51,206 nucleotides of DNA, taken from NCBI GenBank assembly GCA_020850695.1, contig JADZEF010000234.1, positions 1-51,206 of the forward strand, written 5' to 3'. Shown in pieces: positions 27,837-37,334 of this stretch (positions are counted from its first letter, which is position 1; every line of letters begins with the position of its first letter). A model generated the notes under the pieces. That model was not told the origin of the DNA and made no database searches. It saw nothing but the letters and a program-made list of their open reading frames with translations. Both the position numbers and the translations under genes were made by a program. This DNA comes from Planctomycetaceae bacterium (lineage in GTDB: Bacteria; Planctomycetota; Planctomycetia; Planctomycetales; Planctomycetaceae).

Positions 27837-29192
27837 TCAGCCTGATGAATCCCCCGCCTTCGTCTCATTTTCCGCAGACGACCGGCGGCTGCGGAACTCG
27901 TCGAGCCGGCGTTTGAATTCGGCTTCCGTACCCCGCTCGACTGGCTGGTAATACGTCCGGTCGACGCCCAGGTAATCCTGGGCCACCCAGCCCTCGGCCG
28001 AGTTGTGAGCGTACTGGTAGCCCTCGCCATGGCCGAGTCGCTTGGCTCCCTGGTAGTGGGGGTCGCGCAGGTGTTGCGGAACAGGCAGGACCGCGTGATT
28101 GCGGACGTCGTCCAGAGCCGCGTCGATGGCCATGTAGGCGGCGTTCGACTTGGGGGCCATTGCCACGTAGGTGACGGCCTGGGCCAGCGGGATGCGGCAC
28201 TCGGGAAGCCCGACCATCTCAGTCGCCTGCGCGGCGGCGTTGGCGACCACCAGCGCCATCGGGTCCGCATTCCCGACATCCTCCGCGGCGGCAATCACGA
28301 TCCGCCGGGCGAGAAATCGTGGATCTTCTCCGGCTTCGAGCATTCGCGCCAGCCAGTAGATCGCCGCGTCGGGGTCGCTCCCCCGCATGCTCTTGATGAA
28401 AGCGCTCGCCGCGTCGTAATGGTCGTCTCCGTCCGCGTCGTAGCGGATCGCTTTCTTCTGAATCGACTCCTGGGCGACATCCAGCGTGAGCACTCGTGGC
28501 GGTGCAGCTTCGGCCAGCGACAGGACGCCGATTTCGAGGGCGTTGAGCGCCCGGCGGGCGTCGCCGTCCGAGATGTCCGCAAGGAACTCCAATGCTTCGT
28601 CGGTTGCGGTGACGCTTTGCGAACCGAGACCGCGTTCGATGTCGGTCAGTGCCCGTCGCAGGAGCCCGATGATGTCGTCCGCGGTGAGCGGGCGGAACTC
28701 GAAGACCTGGCTGCGGCTGACGAGCGGAGCGACGAGCGAGAAGAACGGGTTGGCCGTCGTGGCGGCGATCAGCGTGATGACGCCCGACTCGACGTCCGGC
28801 AGCAGCACGTCCTGTTGGGCCTTGTTGAAGCGGTGAAGCTCATCGACGAAAAGGACCGTCCGCTGCCCGCTGCTGCGAAGCCCGTCGCGAGCGCGATCGA
28901 GCGCCTCGCGAAGTTCCTTCACTCCGCTGGCCGCCGCATTGAGGGATACGAACTTCTGTTTGGTGTGGCGGGCGATCAGCTCGGCCAGCGACGTTTTCCC
29001 CGTGCCGGGCGGGCCATAGAAGACAAGCGAGCTCAGGCGGTCGGCCTGCAGCATCCGCCGCAGCAGTTTTCCCTCGGCCAGAAAGTGCTGTTGTCCGGTG
29101 AACTCGGCGAGGGTGCGGGGCCGCATACGGGCGGCCAGAGGCATCGCCTGCCGCAGGTTGTCGGCCTCCTGGCGATCGAACAGGCCGGGCAT
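27837..29192 (-). CDS. rarA: Replication-associated recombination protein A (RarA/MgsA)
   Basis: The 451-residue AAA+ ATPase has a Walker A at residues 60-67 (GPPGTGKT), Walker B LFVDELHRFNKAQQD, the sensor region IAATTANPF, and the family's C-terminal tetramerisation part. RarA/MgsA acts at stalled replication forks and helps recombination and repair. It opens with MPGLFDR then MRPRTLAEFTGQQHFL, typical of the family. The C-terminal 20 residues are charged and may be unstructured. The start lies next to a 10-bp tandem repeat. Confidence 0.95.
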   Translation of the reverse strand: MPGLFDRQEADNLRQAMPLAARMRPRTLAEFTGQQHFLAEGKLLRRMLQADRLSSLVFYGPPGTGKTSLAELIARHTKQKFVSLNAAASGVKELREALDRARDGLRSSGQRTVLFVDELHRFNKAQQDVLLPDVESGVITLIAATTANPFFSLVAPLVSRSQVFEFRPLTADDIIGLLRRALTDIERGLGSQSVTATDEALEFLADISDGDARRALNALEIGVLSLAEAAPPRVLTLDVAQESIQKKAIRYDADGDDHYDAASAFIKSMRGSDPDAAIYWLARMLEAGEDPRFLARRIVIAAAEDVGNADPMALVVANAAAQATEMVGLPECRIPLAQAVTYVAMAPKSNAAYMAIDAALDDVRNHAVLPVPQHLRDPHYQGAKRLGHGEGYQYAHNSAEGWVAQDYLGVDRTYYQPVERGTEAEFKRRLDEFRSRRSSAENETKAGDSSG

Positions 29193-29200
29193 GGATGCAG

Positions 29201-29340
29201 GGTGCGAAGAGGTGTGAAAAGGTATGAAGAAGTGCGAAGAGGCAGAGCAGCAGACCGTATGAAGTCAGCCGACGATGCTCCCGGCGCTCCGTTCCTGGCT
29301 CTTCACACCTTTTCGTACCTCTTCACACTCGTTCGCACCC
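29201..29340. repeat. Opposed 10-bp tandem repeats
   Basis: Four consecutive 10-bp units at 29201-29240 (consensus GGTGYGAARA) face four reverse-oriented units at 29301-29340 (CTTCACACCT type). The two arrays can pair across 60 bases to form an imperfect hairpin. The period matches a helical turn. It sits 9 bases upstream of the rarA start codon. Confidence 0.75.
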
Positions 29341-29661
29341 GGTTTTCAAGAACCTCCGCCACTGCCGTCGCACTGCTTTTGTTCCGAACCCGTGTGAAAC
29401 ACGTGGGTGCCAAGCCTCCGGGTCGTGTGAGCCGACGAATCGGATATACACTCTGCCGAAGTGACCGGGCTCCCCGGGTTGTGATTGTAGGGTCGACAAA
29501 AATGTTGAGCGCGGGTCGCACAGGGAAGAGGCTACCTGCATCCTAGTGCGGTGTCAGTGACGCGACAAGCACCGGGCTCTGATTTCAACCCTCGCCATCC
29601 GAGATTGCTGACAGAACCGCCGCAGGGGGCGGATTTTGCGGTGAAAGAGCGAGTGTTCGCC
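29341..29661. other. Intergenic region downstream of the decamer arrays
   Basis: This 321-base stretch lies between the 10-bp repeats and the C39-like gene's stop codon. I see no gene with the expected codon bias, and no RNA gene. Confidence 0.5.
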
Positions 29662-30501
29662 TCAGCGTTTCACGAGATACAGCGCCGGTCCGCGCCACAG
29701 GATCCGCAGGTCCTCACTCGACCATTGCTCACGGCCGATGGATGGGTCGGCGACCGTGATCCGATCGTCTCCGACCGGTTCGTAGAGCAGCACCGAGTGC
29801 ATGAGTCCGGGAGTCCAACCCCACTCATCCGAATAAATCGCGGGAGCTTGGCCCGACTTCGGAATCCCCACCGCGACGATCACCGGCCCGGGCAGTAGAT
29901 CTCTCAATGGCTCCACCGAACCTTGAAACACGGCGACGTCATACGGCGTGCCGGCCGTCTTGAGTTTCAAGCCTCGGTACAGCCCCATCCAGGTCGTGCC
30001 GCGGCGTGTCAGGCAAAGATCGGCCATTTCGCGTTCGTTCGACTCAATTCCATAGTCCCGTAACAGTGTCACCGCCGCGGCGGCCGAACAAGAACTTTCA
30101 GACGTTTGAAGGCAGACGTCTCCCTGCCAGTTGTCATTGCAGAAAGGAGGCTGTCCGAGCAGAGGATGAACCGTCGCAAACACACCGATCGCGAGGATTG
30201 CCAGGCAGGGAATCGCACGTCGGATGGAATTCCCGGGCGTCGTCCGCCAGGCCAGGCCGGCGAGGAAGCCCGTTCCGGGAAGGACAGGATTCGAGAGCAG
30301 GACGAGGCTCGAAACCGGCAGCACCGCCGACCATGCCACCGCATCGCGTCCCAAGGCGAGGTAGGCGAAGATGCTCACCACAATAACCAGCGCAGCCGAC
30401 TGGGCGACGCGCTGCGGCCGCCGTCCGATTCGAAGACCCAGCAAAAACGTTCCGAGCGAGAGAAGCGTCAGGACAAAACCCGCAACGATCAGATCGCTCA
30501 T
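29662..30501 (-). CDS. Membrane protein with a C39-like peptidase domain
   Basis: The 279-residue protein has about four N-terminal hydrophobic helices (residues 1-115). A domain of the C39 cysteine-peptidase type follows: CLQTSESSCSAAAAVTLLRDYGI (Gln before the active-site-type Cys), then MHSVLLYE (His) and VADPSIGREQW (Asp). The Cys/His/Asp spacing fits C39, the family that cleaves double-glycine leaders. No ABC transporter domain is attached. The substrate is unknown and could be a membrane or exported peptide. The gene is 39 bases downstream of the sigma-factor gene on the same strand and may be co-transcribed. Confidence 0.72.
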   Translation of the reverse strand: MSDLIVAGFVLTLLSLGTFLLGLRIGRRPQRVAQSAALVIVVSIFAYLALGRDAVAWSAVLPVSSLVLLSNPVLPGTGFLAGLAWRTTPGNSIRRAIPCLAILAIGVFATVHPLLGQPPFCNDNWQGDVCLQTSESSCSAAAAVTLLRDYGIESNEREMADLCLTRRGTTWMGLYRGLKLKTAGTPYDVAVFQGSVEPLRDLLPGPVIVAVGIPKSGQAPAIYSDEWGWTPGLMHSVLLYEPVGDDRITVADPSIGREQWSSEDLRILWRGPALYLVKR

Positions 30502-30540
30502 GCTCCCCTGCCCCGCCGGTTCCGGCGCTCTGGAGTTCTG

Positions 30541-32211
30541 CTAATCCGCACTGTCCGGCAGTTCGAGATCCTCGTCGAGTGCGAGTTGCTTCAACTTCTC
30601 GAGCGCCCGCTGCTCCAACTGTCGAATCCGCTCTTTGGTGACGCCCAATCGCCTCCCGACCTGCTCGCGGGTCTCGGCCTCTCCTTCGGTTCCCAGCCCG
30701 AAGCGATACATGATGATGGCCCGCTCGCGCGGATCGAGATGGTCGAGGGCGCTCACGAGCGCCTCGTGCTGGCGGCGGTTGGCCGACTCGCGCTGGCCGT
30801 CGACCGCACGGAGATCGCGCGACCTCTCCAGCACGTCGTCGCGGCCGGTGCGGAAGCGGTCCTGCAGCGTCAACTCGGCCGGCTGGCTGCGGGCGAACGA
30901 CTTCATCACTGCCCACGTGCCGTAGGTCGAGAACTTGTTCCCCTTGCGGTAGTCGAAGCGTTCGATCGCCTGGATCAGCGCCATGTTGCCGTCGCTGACC
31001 ATCTCGAAAAAATTCCCCCCCGGCTTGAGATGCCGCCGCGCGATCGAAACCACGAGGCGGAGGTTGCTGCGGATCAGGAAATTCTTGGTCTCGTGGGATT
31101 GCCGGAGGCACTCGTCCATCCGGTCGAGGAGCGATGCCCTGGGGCGGCGCGGGTCGATCTGGGCCTGCGCCTGGACGGCGAGGAACTTCAGGAAGTTGAA
31201 CTTCCGGAAGTGCCACGCTTCCTCTTCCCGTCCCAGCACGGGGATGTTGTAGAGCGATGCGAGATACGCCGGCAGCCCCGGGGGCGGCTTTGTTTCCCCT
31301 TCGACTTCGCTGGGGACCGGCGGGTCGGCCAGCAGCGTCGACTCGGCCTCGGGGCGGTGGAACTCGTCACTGTCGACGAAGTCGATCGTCTGGTCCTTGA
31401 GCCGGCGGGCACGCTCTTCGGAGATCACCCGGTAAACGGTCGATTTGGTGCAATGATGCTGCCGGGCCAGCGCGTCTGCTGACACGCCGCGCCGGGCATT
31501 GCGATAGAGGTCGCGCCTCGCCTCTTCGGACATCGGGCCACGCCATGCCGGGAAGACCGCCGCATCGGGAAACCGGGTGTCGTGGCGGCGAATGGTGTAG
31601 CGGATCGTTTCGGGCGAGCGTCGGAACCGACGGGCCAGTCGCTCGGAAATCGCCGACATCGTCGCCCCGGCCCGCACCAGTCGGCGGGCCCGGCGCACGA
31701 TCCGCTCGTACTCCTCCTCGGCCAGTTGACGGAAGGCCGCCCCGCGCCGGACGTCCTGCGGGCGGGCCTCGGCAAACCGGGCGACGGCGGACTCCAGAAA
31801 ACCGAGACGGATTCGTCCGTCAACGACAAACCACCGGCTCACCAGGCCGCGATCGCGCCATCGCTGCACCGTCTTCTCGGAGACGTTGAATCGCGTCTGC
31901 ACCTCTTCCAGGCTCAGCACGCGCTCTCCCGCGAGTTCGACGGGCAGCCGCACGCTGGCCGACAGGTCCTCGACGAAGCACCGCAAATCGTGCAGCGCCT
32001 CGTCCCCCGTGACGATCATGTCGGGATAGAGATCGGTCCGGTAAGACGTGATTTCCTCGCAGAGATCACGATAGTAATAGGTCTCTTCCGACTCGAGCGT
32101 CGGGATGAGTTGTTCGGTGCGGGCGATCTGGGTGAGTCGCACGTCGCGCGGCGCGTACTTCACCTGCTGTTCGGCCAGTTGGCGAAGGGCAGGGTTGCGA
32201 TAACGCGGCAT
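30541..32211 (-). CDS. Sigma-70-family factor with extra N-terminal HTH domains
   Basis: The 556-residue protein has sigma region 2 at about residues 375-440 (NLRLVVSIARRHL, then DGNMALIQAIERFD and KFSTYGTWAVMKSFARS) and region 4 at about 490-545 (LDPRERAIIMYRFGL, then GVTKERIRQLEQRALEKL). A typical region 3 is not evident between them. Residues 98-148 form a MerR/excisionase-like helix-turn-helix (LSLEEVQTRFNVSEKTVQRW). Residues 182-208 and 240-265 look like two more helix-turn-helix units. The start at 32211 was chosen because it gives a basic MPRYRNPALRQ opening; the extension to 32280 falls inside an inverted repeat. Regulation by DNA or ligand binding is inference. Confidence 0.85.
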   Translation of the reverse strand: MPRYRNPALRQLAEQQVKYAPRDVRLTQIARTEQLIPTLESEETYYYRDLCEEITSYRTDLYPDMIVTGDEALHDLRCFVEDLSASVRLPVELAGERVLSLEEVQTRFNVSEKTVQRWRDRGLVSRWFVVDGRIRLGFLESAVARFAEARPQDVRRGAAFRQLAEEEYERIVRRARRLVRAGATMSAISERLARRFRRSPETIRYTIRRHDTRFPDAAVFPAWRGPMSEEARRDLYRNARRGVSADALARQHHCTKSTVYRVISEERARRLKDQTIDFVDSDEFHRPEAESTLLADPPVPSEVEGETKPPPGLPAYLASLYNIPVLGREEEAWHFRKFNFLKFLAVQAQAQIDPRRPRASLLDRMDECLRQSHETKNFLIRSNLRLVVSIARRHLKPGGNFFEMVSDGNMALIQAIERFDYRKGNKFSTYGTWAVMKSFARSQPAELTLQDRFRTGRDDVLERSRDLRAVDGQRESANRRQHEALVSALDHLDPRERAIIMYRFGLGTEGEAETREQVGRRLGVTKERIRQLEQRALEKLKQLALDEDLELPDSAD

Positions 32212-32244
32212 GACGAGAGAGACGGAAACGGCTGTTCGTGGGAT

Positions 32245-32408
32245 AGCCTTCCAGGCTGTTATTGTGGCACGACATTCCATGTCGTGAATTCGCGGGGAGC
32301 GGTTCGAAAACCACTCTCATCGGAATCGATTCGCACGACGAGTTTCATTGGTTCGCCTTGCGGCTTCACGAGACGGAGACTCGTGCCACCATTAACGCCT
32401 GGAAGGCT
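32245..32408. repeat. Inverted-repeat element, about 164 bp
   Basis: The ends 32245-32272 and 32381-32408 are inverted copies matching at 24 of 28 positions (AGCCTTCCAGGC then GTGGCACGA). Each end also carries its own small hairpin: CACGACAT/ATGTCGTG at 32268-32286 and CACGAG/CTCGTG at 32367-32385. It lies between the sigma-factor start and the stop codon of a small membrane-protein gene. The structure looks like a non-coding mobile or regulatory repeat. Confidence 0.75.
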
Positions 32409-32419
32409 GGCTCACAGGG

Positions 32420-32638
32420 CTACTTCGACTCCCGCAGCCGCGTCCCGATGAAGAAGACGATCGCGGCGATGGTCAGACAGGCGGGCATCACGATGAGTGG
32501 AATGCCGAACTCGATCTGCCAGAAGCTGAGCATCGGCAGAAAGACCAGCGCGGCGAACTGCATCAACATTCCAAGGCGGTGAAGCATGGCGGGCGAGGGA
32601 CGGATACGGCTCAAGAACTCAGGAAGGTCTTCCATCAT
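32420..32638 (-). CDS. Small membrane protein
   Basis: The 72-residue protein has two hydrophobic segments (about residues 22-40 and 44-64) after a charged N-terminus (MMEDLPEFLSRIRPSP) and ends TRLRESK. I do not recognise a family. The coding bias is acceptable. Its stop codon is 11 bases from the inverted-repeat element. Confidence 0.55.
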   Translation of the reverse strand: MMEDLPEFLSRIRPSPAMLHRLGMLMQFAALVFLPMLSFWQIEFGIPLIVMPACLTIAAIVFFIGTRLRESK

Positions 32639-32965
32639 AATCAGGTGGCTCCCCTCGGGTTGAATGAAACCGGGAAAAGCCGTCCGTCCGTCGCATTCGG
32701 CGACAGCAAAGTCGCCGCATCATCTCCAGCCGACTCAGCCGCAATCGAGCTTTCACCAGGCCGCGACCGCTCGCGACGAGAATGCGCTCGACGAACGGTC
32801 GAGCGAGCGGTCAACGTGGTTTGCGCGGAATGGAATTGAATCTGGCTGACACGAATGGTCGAGCTTTGATATGATTCAGTGGTGGACCCTCCTGCCGACG
32901 CTGACGATTCTGCCAAATGTCCCGCTGATCCTGCCGCCCTTCTCTTCCCTGCCGCGGTGCCTCCC
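32639..32965. other. Intergenic region before the second DUF1501 gene
   Basis: About 330 bases contain a candidate promoter at 32846-32875. Otherwise I see no gene with convincing codon bias and no RNA. Confidence 0.5.
32846..32875 (+). promoter_or_regulatory. Candidate promoter for the DUF1501/PPC genes
   Basis: A -35-like CTGACA (32846-32851) and a -10-like TATGAT (32870-32875) are separated by 18 bases, 90 bases before the chosen ATG. Each hexamer has five of six consensus bases. Confidence 0.45.
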
Positions 32966-34306
32966 ATGTCGCTCCTCACCCGCTGTGATGGCGTCACACG
33001 TCGCGATTGTCTCAAGTTCGGACTTGGCGGTTTTCTCGGGGCGGGACTGGCCGACCTGCTGTCGCTCACTGGCAAGGCGCAGGCCGAGAATTCGACATCG
33101 ACGGGCGGCGCCCCGCAGGCACGGAGCGTGATTCTCTTCTGGCTCGACGGCGGGCCGACACACTACGAGACGTTCGACCCCAAGCCCGACGCTCCGAAGG
33201 AAATCCGCGGGGAGTTCAACCCCATCGCCACGAAGGTTCCGGGGCTCTTCTTCTCGGAATACATGGTCAAGTCGGCGGCCATCGCCGACAAGTTCGCGAC
33301 GATCCGCAGCATCCGGCACGACCAGGGGAACCACGGCGCCGGCAACCACTACATGATGACCGGGGCTCCGCCGCGGATTCCGGTCGGTTGCGGGGCGTTC
33401 GTCAGCTTCCATCCCAGCATGGGATCGGTCACGGCCTACGAGCGCGGCGCCAAGGCAGGCCTGCCGGCCTACTTCTCCATGCCGTCGATGTCGCGGTCGG
33501 GCGGGCCGAACTTTCTGGGAGCCCAGTACGCCCCGTTTGTCGTCTCGGACAATCCGAACAAGGAAGGGTTCCGCGTGCGGGACGTCGCCCTTCCGCGCGA
33601 GTTGGCCAGCGATCGCTTCGGTCGCCGCACGAACATCCGGGTGCAGGTCGACCGACTTCCGCGTTTCGATGAGAAGGCGGCGGCCGACCCGGTCAAATCC
33701 CTCGACGAGTACTACACGCAAGGGATGGATCTGATCACGTCGCCGGAGGCGCAGCGGGCCTTCGACATCCACAGCGAGCCGGCCGAGCTTCGCGACCGCT
33801 ACGGCCGCAACCCGGCCGGCCAGCGGGCGCTGCTGGCGCGTCGGCTGGTCGAAGCCGGGGTCCCGTTCATCACCTGTTACGAGGGGGGGTGGGATCACCA
33901 CACGAACGTCTTCAGCAGCTGCCGCAAGCGGCTTCCCGAGACCGACACGGCCTGGGCGACCCTCATTGAAGACCTCGAGCAGCGCGGGCTGCTCGATTCG
34001 ACGCTCGTCGTCATGCTGGGAGAATTCGGCCGCACACCCAAGGTGAACGCGAGGGGCGGCCGCGACCATTGGTCGAACGCCATGTCCGTTGTCATGGCGG
34101 GGGCCGGCATTCCCGGCGGAACCGTCGTCGGAGCGACCGACCGTCAAGGATATTCGGCCGTCGATCGCGTCCGCTCGCCCGAGAACTTCGTCTCGACGAT
34201 CTACCGCAAGCTCGGCATCGACCCCGACAAGATCCTCTACTCCCCGCAAGGCCGCCCCACGCACCTCGTCAGCGATCCGACGCCGATTGCTGAACTGATG
34301 GGTTGA
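32966..34306 (+). CDS. DUF1501 domain protein (exported), paired with a PPC protein
   Basis: The 446-residue protein begins with a Tat-like signal (VTRRDCLKFGLGGFLGAGLA). It has the DUF1501 motifs FWLDGGPTHYETFDPKP, GEFGRTPKV and GRDHWSNA, spaced as in the first copy at 26347. The start at 32966 was chosen because it places the signal at the N-terminus; a GTG at 32879 would add 29 residues that are not signal-like. The next gene, 186 bases on, encodes a PPC-domain protein, and DUF1501-PPC pairs are a recurrent planctomycete arrangement. Confidence 0.93.
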   Translation: MSLLTRCDGVTRRDCLKFGLGGFLGAGLADLLSLTGKAQAENSTSTGGAPQARSVILFWLDGGPTHYETFDPKPDAPKEIRGEFNPIATKVPGLFFSEYMVKSAAIADKFATIRSIRHDQGNHGAGNHYMMTGAPPRIPVGCGAFVSFHPSMGSVTAYERGAKAGLPAYFSMPSMSRSGGPNFLGAQYAPFVVSDNPNKEGFRVRDVALPRELASDRFGRRTNIRVQVDRLPRFDEKAAADPVKSLDEYYTQGMDLITSPEAQRAFDIHSEPAELRDRYGRNPAGQRALLARRLVEAGVPFITCYEGGWDHHTNVFSSCRKRLPETDTAWATLIEDLEQRGLLDSTLVVMLGEFGRTPKVNARGGRDHWSNAMSVVMAGAGIPGGTVVGATDRQGYSAVDRVRSPENFVSTIYRKLGIDPDKILYSPQGRPTHLVSDPTPIAELMG

Positions 34307-34492
34307 ACCAGGGAGTTCGGCCGCTCACCGCCGATCTCTCTGGTCGCGTCAAGGGATTGGGTCGCGCGAAGAGATTGAAAAGTGTCGACGGAACATTGAG
34401 AATCAGCGCTTCGCACCCTCGATGCCGATCGTGCCTCGAGGCAATCGAACTCCGACCCATGGTTTCCGTCTCAACCTCAGCCCCCTGGTTTG

Positions 34493-36124
34493 ATGCCAAT
34501 CTCTCCGCTTCGCTCGTTTTGTCTTGTGATCCTGCTGGCGAGTGCAGTATCGGCTGCTCCGCCGGTCGTCTCGTCGATTTTTCCGTCGGGAGGCCAGCGA
34601 GGTCAGACGGTTCAGGTCGGCGTGACCGGGAATGCGGGGACGCCGCCGGCGGCGGTGTGGTGCAGTCGGCCGGAGATCAAAATCGAGCCTGACAAGGACG
34701 CGGGGAAGTACACCGTTCAGGTTCCCGCCGATGCCGCACCGGGCGTGGCCTGGCTGAGGTGGCACAATGCCGAGGGTTCGTCGGCGCTGCGGGCCTTCGT
34801 GGTGGGGACGCTGCCGGAAGTGCTCGAAAAGGAACCGAACAACGAACTGACGCAGGCAACGGCGGTCGATCTGCCGCGCGTTGCCAATGGCGTGCTGAAC
34901 AAGTCGGGCGAGGTCGATGTCTATGCCGTGACGCTGAAGAAGGGGGAGACCCTCGTGGCGGCTCTCGACGCCAACCGCACTCTGGGGTCTCCGATGGACG
35001 GAGTGCTGCAGAGTGTCTCGGCGAAGGGCTTTGTCCTGGAACAGAACGATGACGGCCCCGGCTACGATCCGCTGGCGGTGTGCGTCGCACCGGCCGACGG
35101 CACTTATTATGTCCGGGTCTTCGCCTTCCCGACCGAGCCCAATACCAGCGTCGCGCTGCACGGCGGACCAGATTATGTCTATCGCCTCACACTCTCCGCG
35201 GGCCCGTATGCGTCGTATTCCAGGCCACTGGCACTGCAGCGGAACGTGGCGACCCCCGTTCGCCTCTCGGGTTGGAACTTCGCGGCGCCGCTGGAACTCC
35301 CCGTGACGGCCTCGACCGGTGACACGTTCATCATTCAACATGACGCCCTGACGAACACGTTGTCAGTCCCTGTCGTCGAACATCCGTCGCTCTTGGAGGC
35401 CGAACCGGCGACTGCGGCCGCCCCGATGAAGATCGCCGTTCCCACCACCGTGACCGGCGTGATCGGAATGCCCCGGGAGCGGGACGTCTACTCCTTTACG
35501 GCCACGAAGGGCCAGCGGATTGTCTTCAACAGCGATGCGCGGCCGATCGGCTCGCTCCTGGACCCGTTCCTGGCAATCACCGACGCCTCCGGAAAAACGC
35601 TGGTGGAGAACGATGACACGCCGAAGTCGCTTCCGGACGCCGAGATCACCTGGGCGGCGCCGGCCGACGGCGAATACCGCGTAATGATTCGCGACCTGTA
35701 TGACGACGGCGGTCCGCGGTACTTCTACCGCCTGACGGTCGAGCTCGAGCGGGAGATGTTTGCGCTGACCGTCGCCGCGGACCAGTTCACGCTGCCGAAG
35801 GACAAGCCGCTCGAGATTCCGGTGACGGTCGAGCGGACCGGCGGCTTCGGTCATGAGATTGACATTACGCTGGCCGGCCTGCCGGAAGGTTTGAACTGTG
35901 CGGCGGTGAAATCGATGCCGACCGGCGATTCCTCCAAGGCGGTGAAACTGGTCATTGAGCGCAAGACGGGTGACGCGGCCAAAGCGCTTCCTGACGGGGC
36001 GATGATTCGAATCGTGGGCGAGACCAGCAAGCCACAGCCCTTCACTCGCACCGCCGCGGGACCGATGGCGGGACGGAAGACGACGACCTCCGACCTCTGG
36101 CTGACAATCGTCCCTCCCGGTTGA
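34493..36124 (+). CDS. Exported PPC-domain protein
   Basis: The 543-residue protein has a signal peptide (MPISPLRSFCLVILLASAVSA). After an N-terminal immunoglobulin-like part (VVSSIFPSGGQRGQTV) there are two bacterial pre-peptidase C-terminal (PPC)-like domains, each with EKEPNN or ERDVYSFTA motifs (about residues 108-215 and 300-420). A C-terminal part of about 110 residues follows. PPC domains help secretion or binding; no catalytic domain was seen. It is probably cotranscribed with the upstream DUF1501 gene. Confidence 0.85.
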   Translation: MPISPLRSFCLVILLASAVSAAPPVVSSIFPSGGQRGQTVQVGVTGNAGTPPAAVWCSRPEIKIEPDKDAGKYTVQVPADAAPGVAWLRWHNAEGSSALRAFVVGTLPEVLEKEPNNELTQATAVDLPRVANGVLNKSGEVDVYAVTLKKGETLVAALDANRTLGSPMDGVLQSVSAKGFVLEQNDDGPGYDPLAVCVAPADGTYYVRVFAFPTEPNTSVALHGGPDYVYRLTLSAGPYASYSRPLALQRNVATPVRLSGWNFAAPLELPVTASTGDTFIIQHDALTNTLSVPVVEHPSLLEAEPATAAAPMKIAVPTTVTGVIGMPRERDVYSFTATKGQRIVFNSDARPIGSLLDPFLAITDASGKTLVENDDTPKSLPDAEITWAAPADGEYRVMIRDLYDDGGPRYFYRLTVELEREMFALTVAADQFTLPKDKPLEIPVTVERTGGFGHEIDITLAGLPEGLNCAAVKSMPTGDSSKAVKLVIERKTGDAAKALPDGAMIRIVGETSKPQPFTRTAAGPMAGRKTTTSDLWLTIVPPG

Positions 36125-36324
36125 GGCACCCTTCCTCCGTGAGTCGATCAACCGGGCGAGTCGTCGAGCTTGGCGATCCGGCGGGTCAACGCTAAAACCA
36201 ACACTGGCATTGTCCAGAGGCGCGGAGTAGACTTCGCTAAGCAAGTCCGTAGAAGAGCAGAATCAACCTGGGTCCCGCTGCGGGGCCTTGCTCGGCAAGA
36301 GTTCACCGCGAGGAGTTTTCATCG

Positions 36325-36672
36325 GTGCAAGTGGCCATCACCTGCCGACACGGCAATCTCCGGGACGAAGTGCAGGCTCAATTGAAGAAGAAGGCAGAAA
36401 AGCTGCTGACTTACTTTGAGCGGGTGACGCACATCCAGGTGACCGTCGACTTCGGTAAGGACGACGTCGGGGTGGAAATCCTTGTGGACGCCGAACATCG
36501 GCATGATTTTGTCGGCCAGGAAAAGAAGGCTGATGTGCTGACGGCGTTCGACGCCGCCTTTCACAAGGTGGAACAGCAGATCAAGAAGTATAAGGAAAAG
36601 GTTCAGGACCATCGCCGTGACGTCCCGATCGGCGATCTGACCAAAGGCGCGGCCGACACGGTGGAGTCCTAG
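36325..36672 (+). CDS. hpf: Ribosome hibernation promoting factor (HPF/RaiA)
   Basis: The 115-residue protein opens QVAITCRHGNLRDEVQAQLKKKAEKL and keeps the fold of the HPF/YfiA family, which binds the 30S A/P-site region in stationary phase to protect or dimerise ribosomes. The C-terminal extension of long HPF is absent. The start is a GTG at 36325 with a good GAGGAG site. It heads a same-strand run with PtsN-type EIIA, HPr and EI. Confidence 0.93.
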   Translation: MQVAITCRHGNLRDEVQAQLKKKAEKLLTYFERVTHIQVTVDFGKDDVGVEILVDAEHRHDFVGQEKKADVLTAFDAAFHKVEQQIKKYKEKVQDHRRDVPIGDLTKGAADTVES

Positions 36673-36860
36673 GTCGCTCGCCGCCATCAGCCATCGCCTC
36701 CGGGCGGGACCGTGACCCTCATCGACGTTGCCGTATCGAGTCGAATCCCCTCTGGCAGAACAGTTCCGGCAGTTCTTTTGATGTGAGCTCGTGACGCGCG
36801 GCTGCTGATGTATCGCCCGAATTCCCGGGTTTCCGCTGCGTCGCGAAAGGAGCAGAGTGC

Positions 36861-37334
36861 ATGAAGTTGACGGATTTCGTCGTTTCGGACGCGATCCTCC
36901 CGGATCTCCAGGTGTCCACCAAAGAGCAGGCCATCCGTGCGATGGTCGGCAGCCTTAAGAACGCCGGCCGCATCCGTGCCGAGGATGAAGAGAGCATTGT
37001 CGCGGCCATCATGAAGCGGGAAGAGCTGGGTTCGACCGGCATCGGCAACGGGGTGGCCGTCCCGCACACCAAGCACCCATCGGTCGACAAGCTCATCGCC
37101 ACGGTCGCCCTGTCAAAGGAAGGCGTCGACTTCGCCAGCCTCGACGGGGACGCGGTCTTTATCATGTTCCTGCTGGTGTCGCCTCCCGATCGTCCGGGAG
37201 ATCACCTCCGCGGTCTTGAGAACATCTCGCGACATTTGCGAAACCAGAATTTCTGCAGCTTCCTGAAGCAGAGCAAGACCCGGGAAGGCGTGGTCGAACT
37301 GCTGCAGGAAGCCGACAACAACCAGCTTTCGTAA
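36861..37334 (+). CDS. ptsN: PTS EIIA protein, PtsN-like (nitrogen regulatory type)
   Basis: The 157-residue protein has the EIIA-Fru/Ntr fold: [17 protein letters not shown] places the phosphorylated His at residue 69. PtsN relays phosphate from HPr-like proteins and regulates potassium, nitrogen and stress genes rather than moving sugar. AAAGGAG lies just before the ATG at 36861. It is 188 bases after hpf and precedes HPr and EI; no EIIB or EIIC is in view. Confidence 0.93.
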   Translation: MKLTDFVVSDAILPDLQVSTKEQAIRAMVGSLKNAGRIRAEDEESIVAAIMKREELGSTGIGNGVAVPHTKHPSVDKLIATVALSKEGVDFASLDGDAVFIMFLLVSPPDRPGDHLRGLENISRHLRNQNFCSFLKQSKTREGVVELLQEADNNQLS

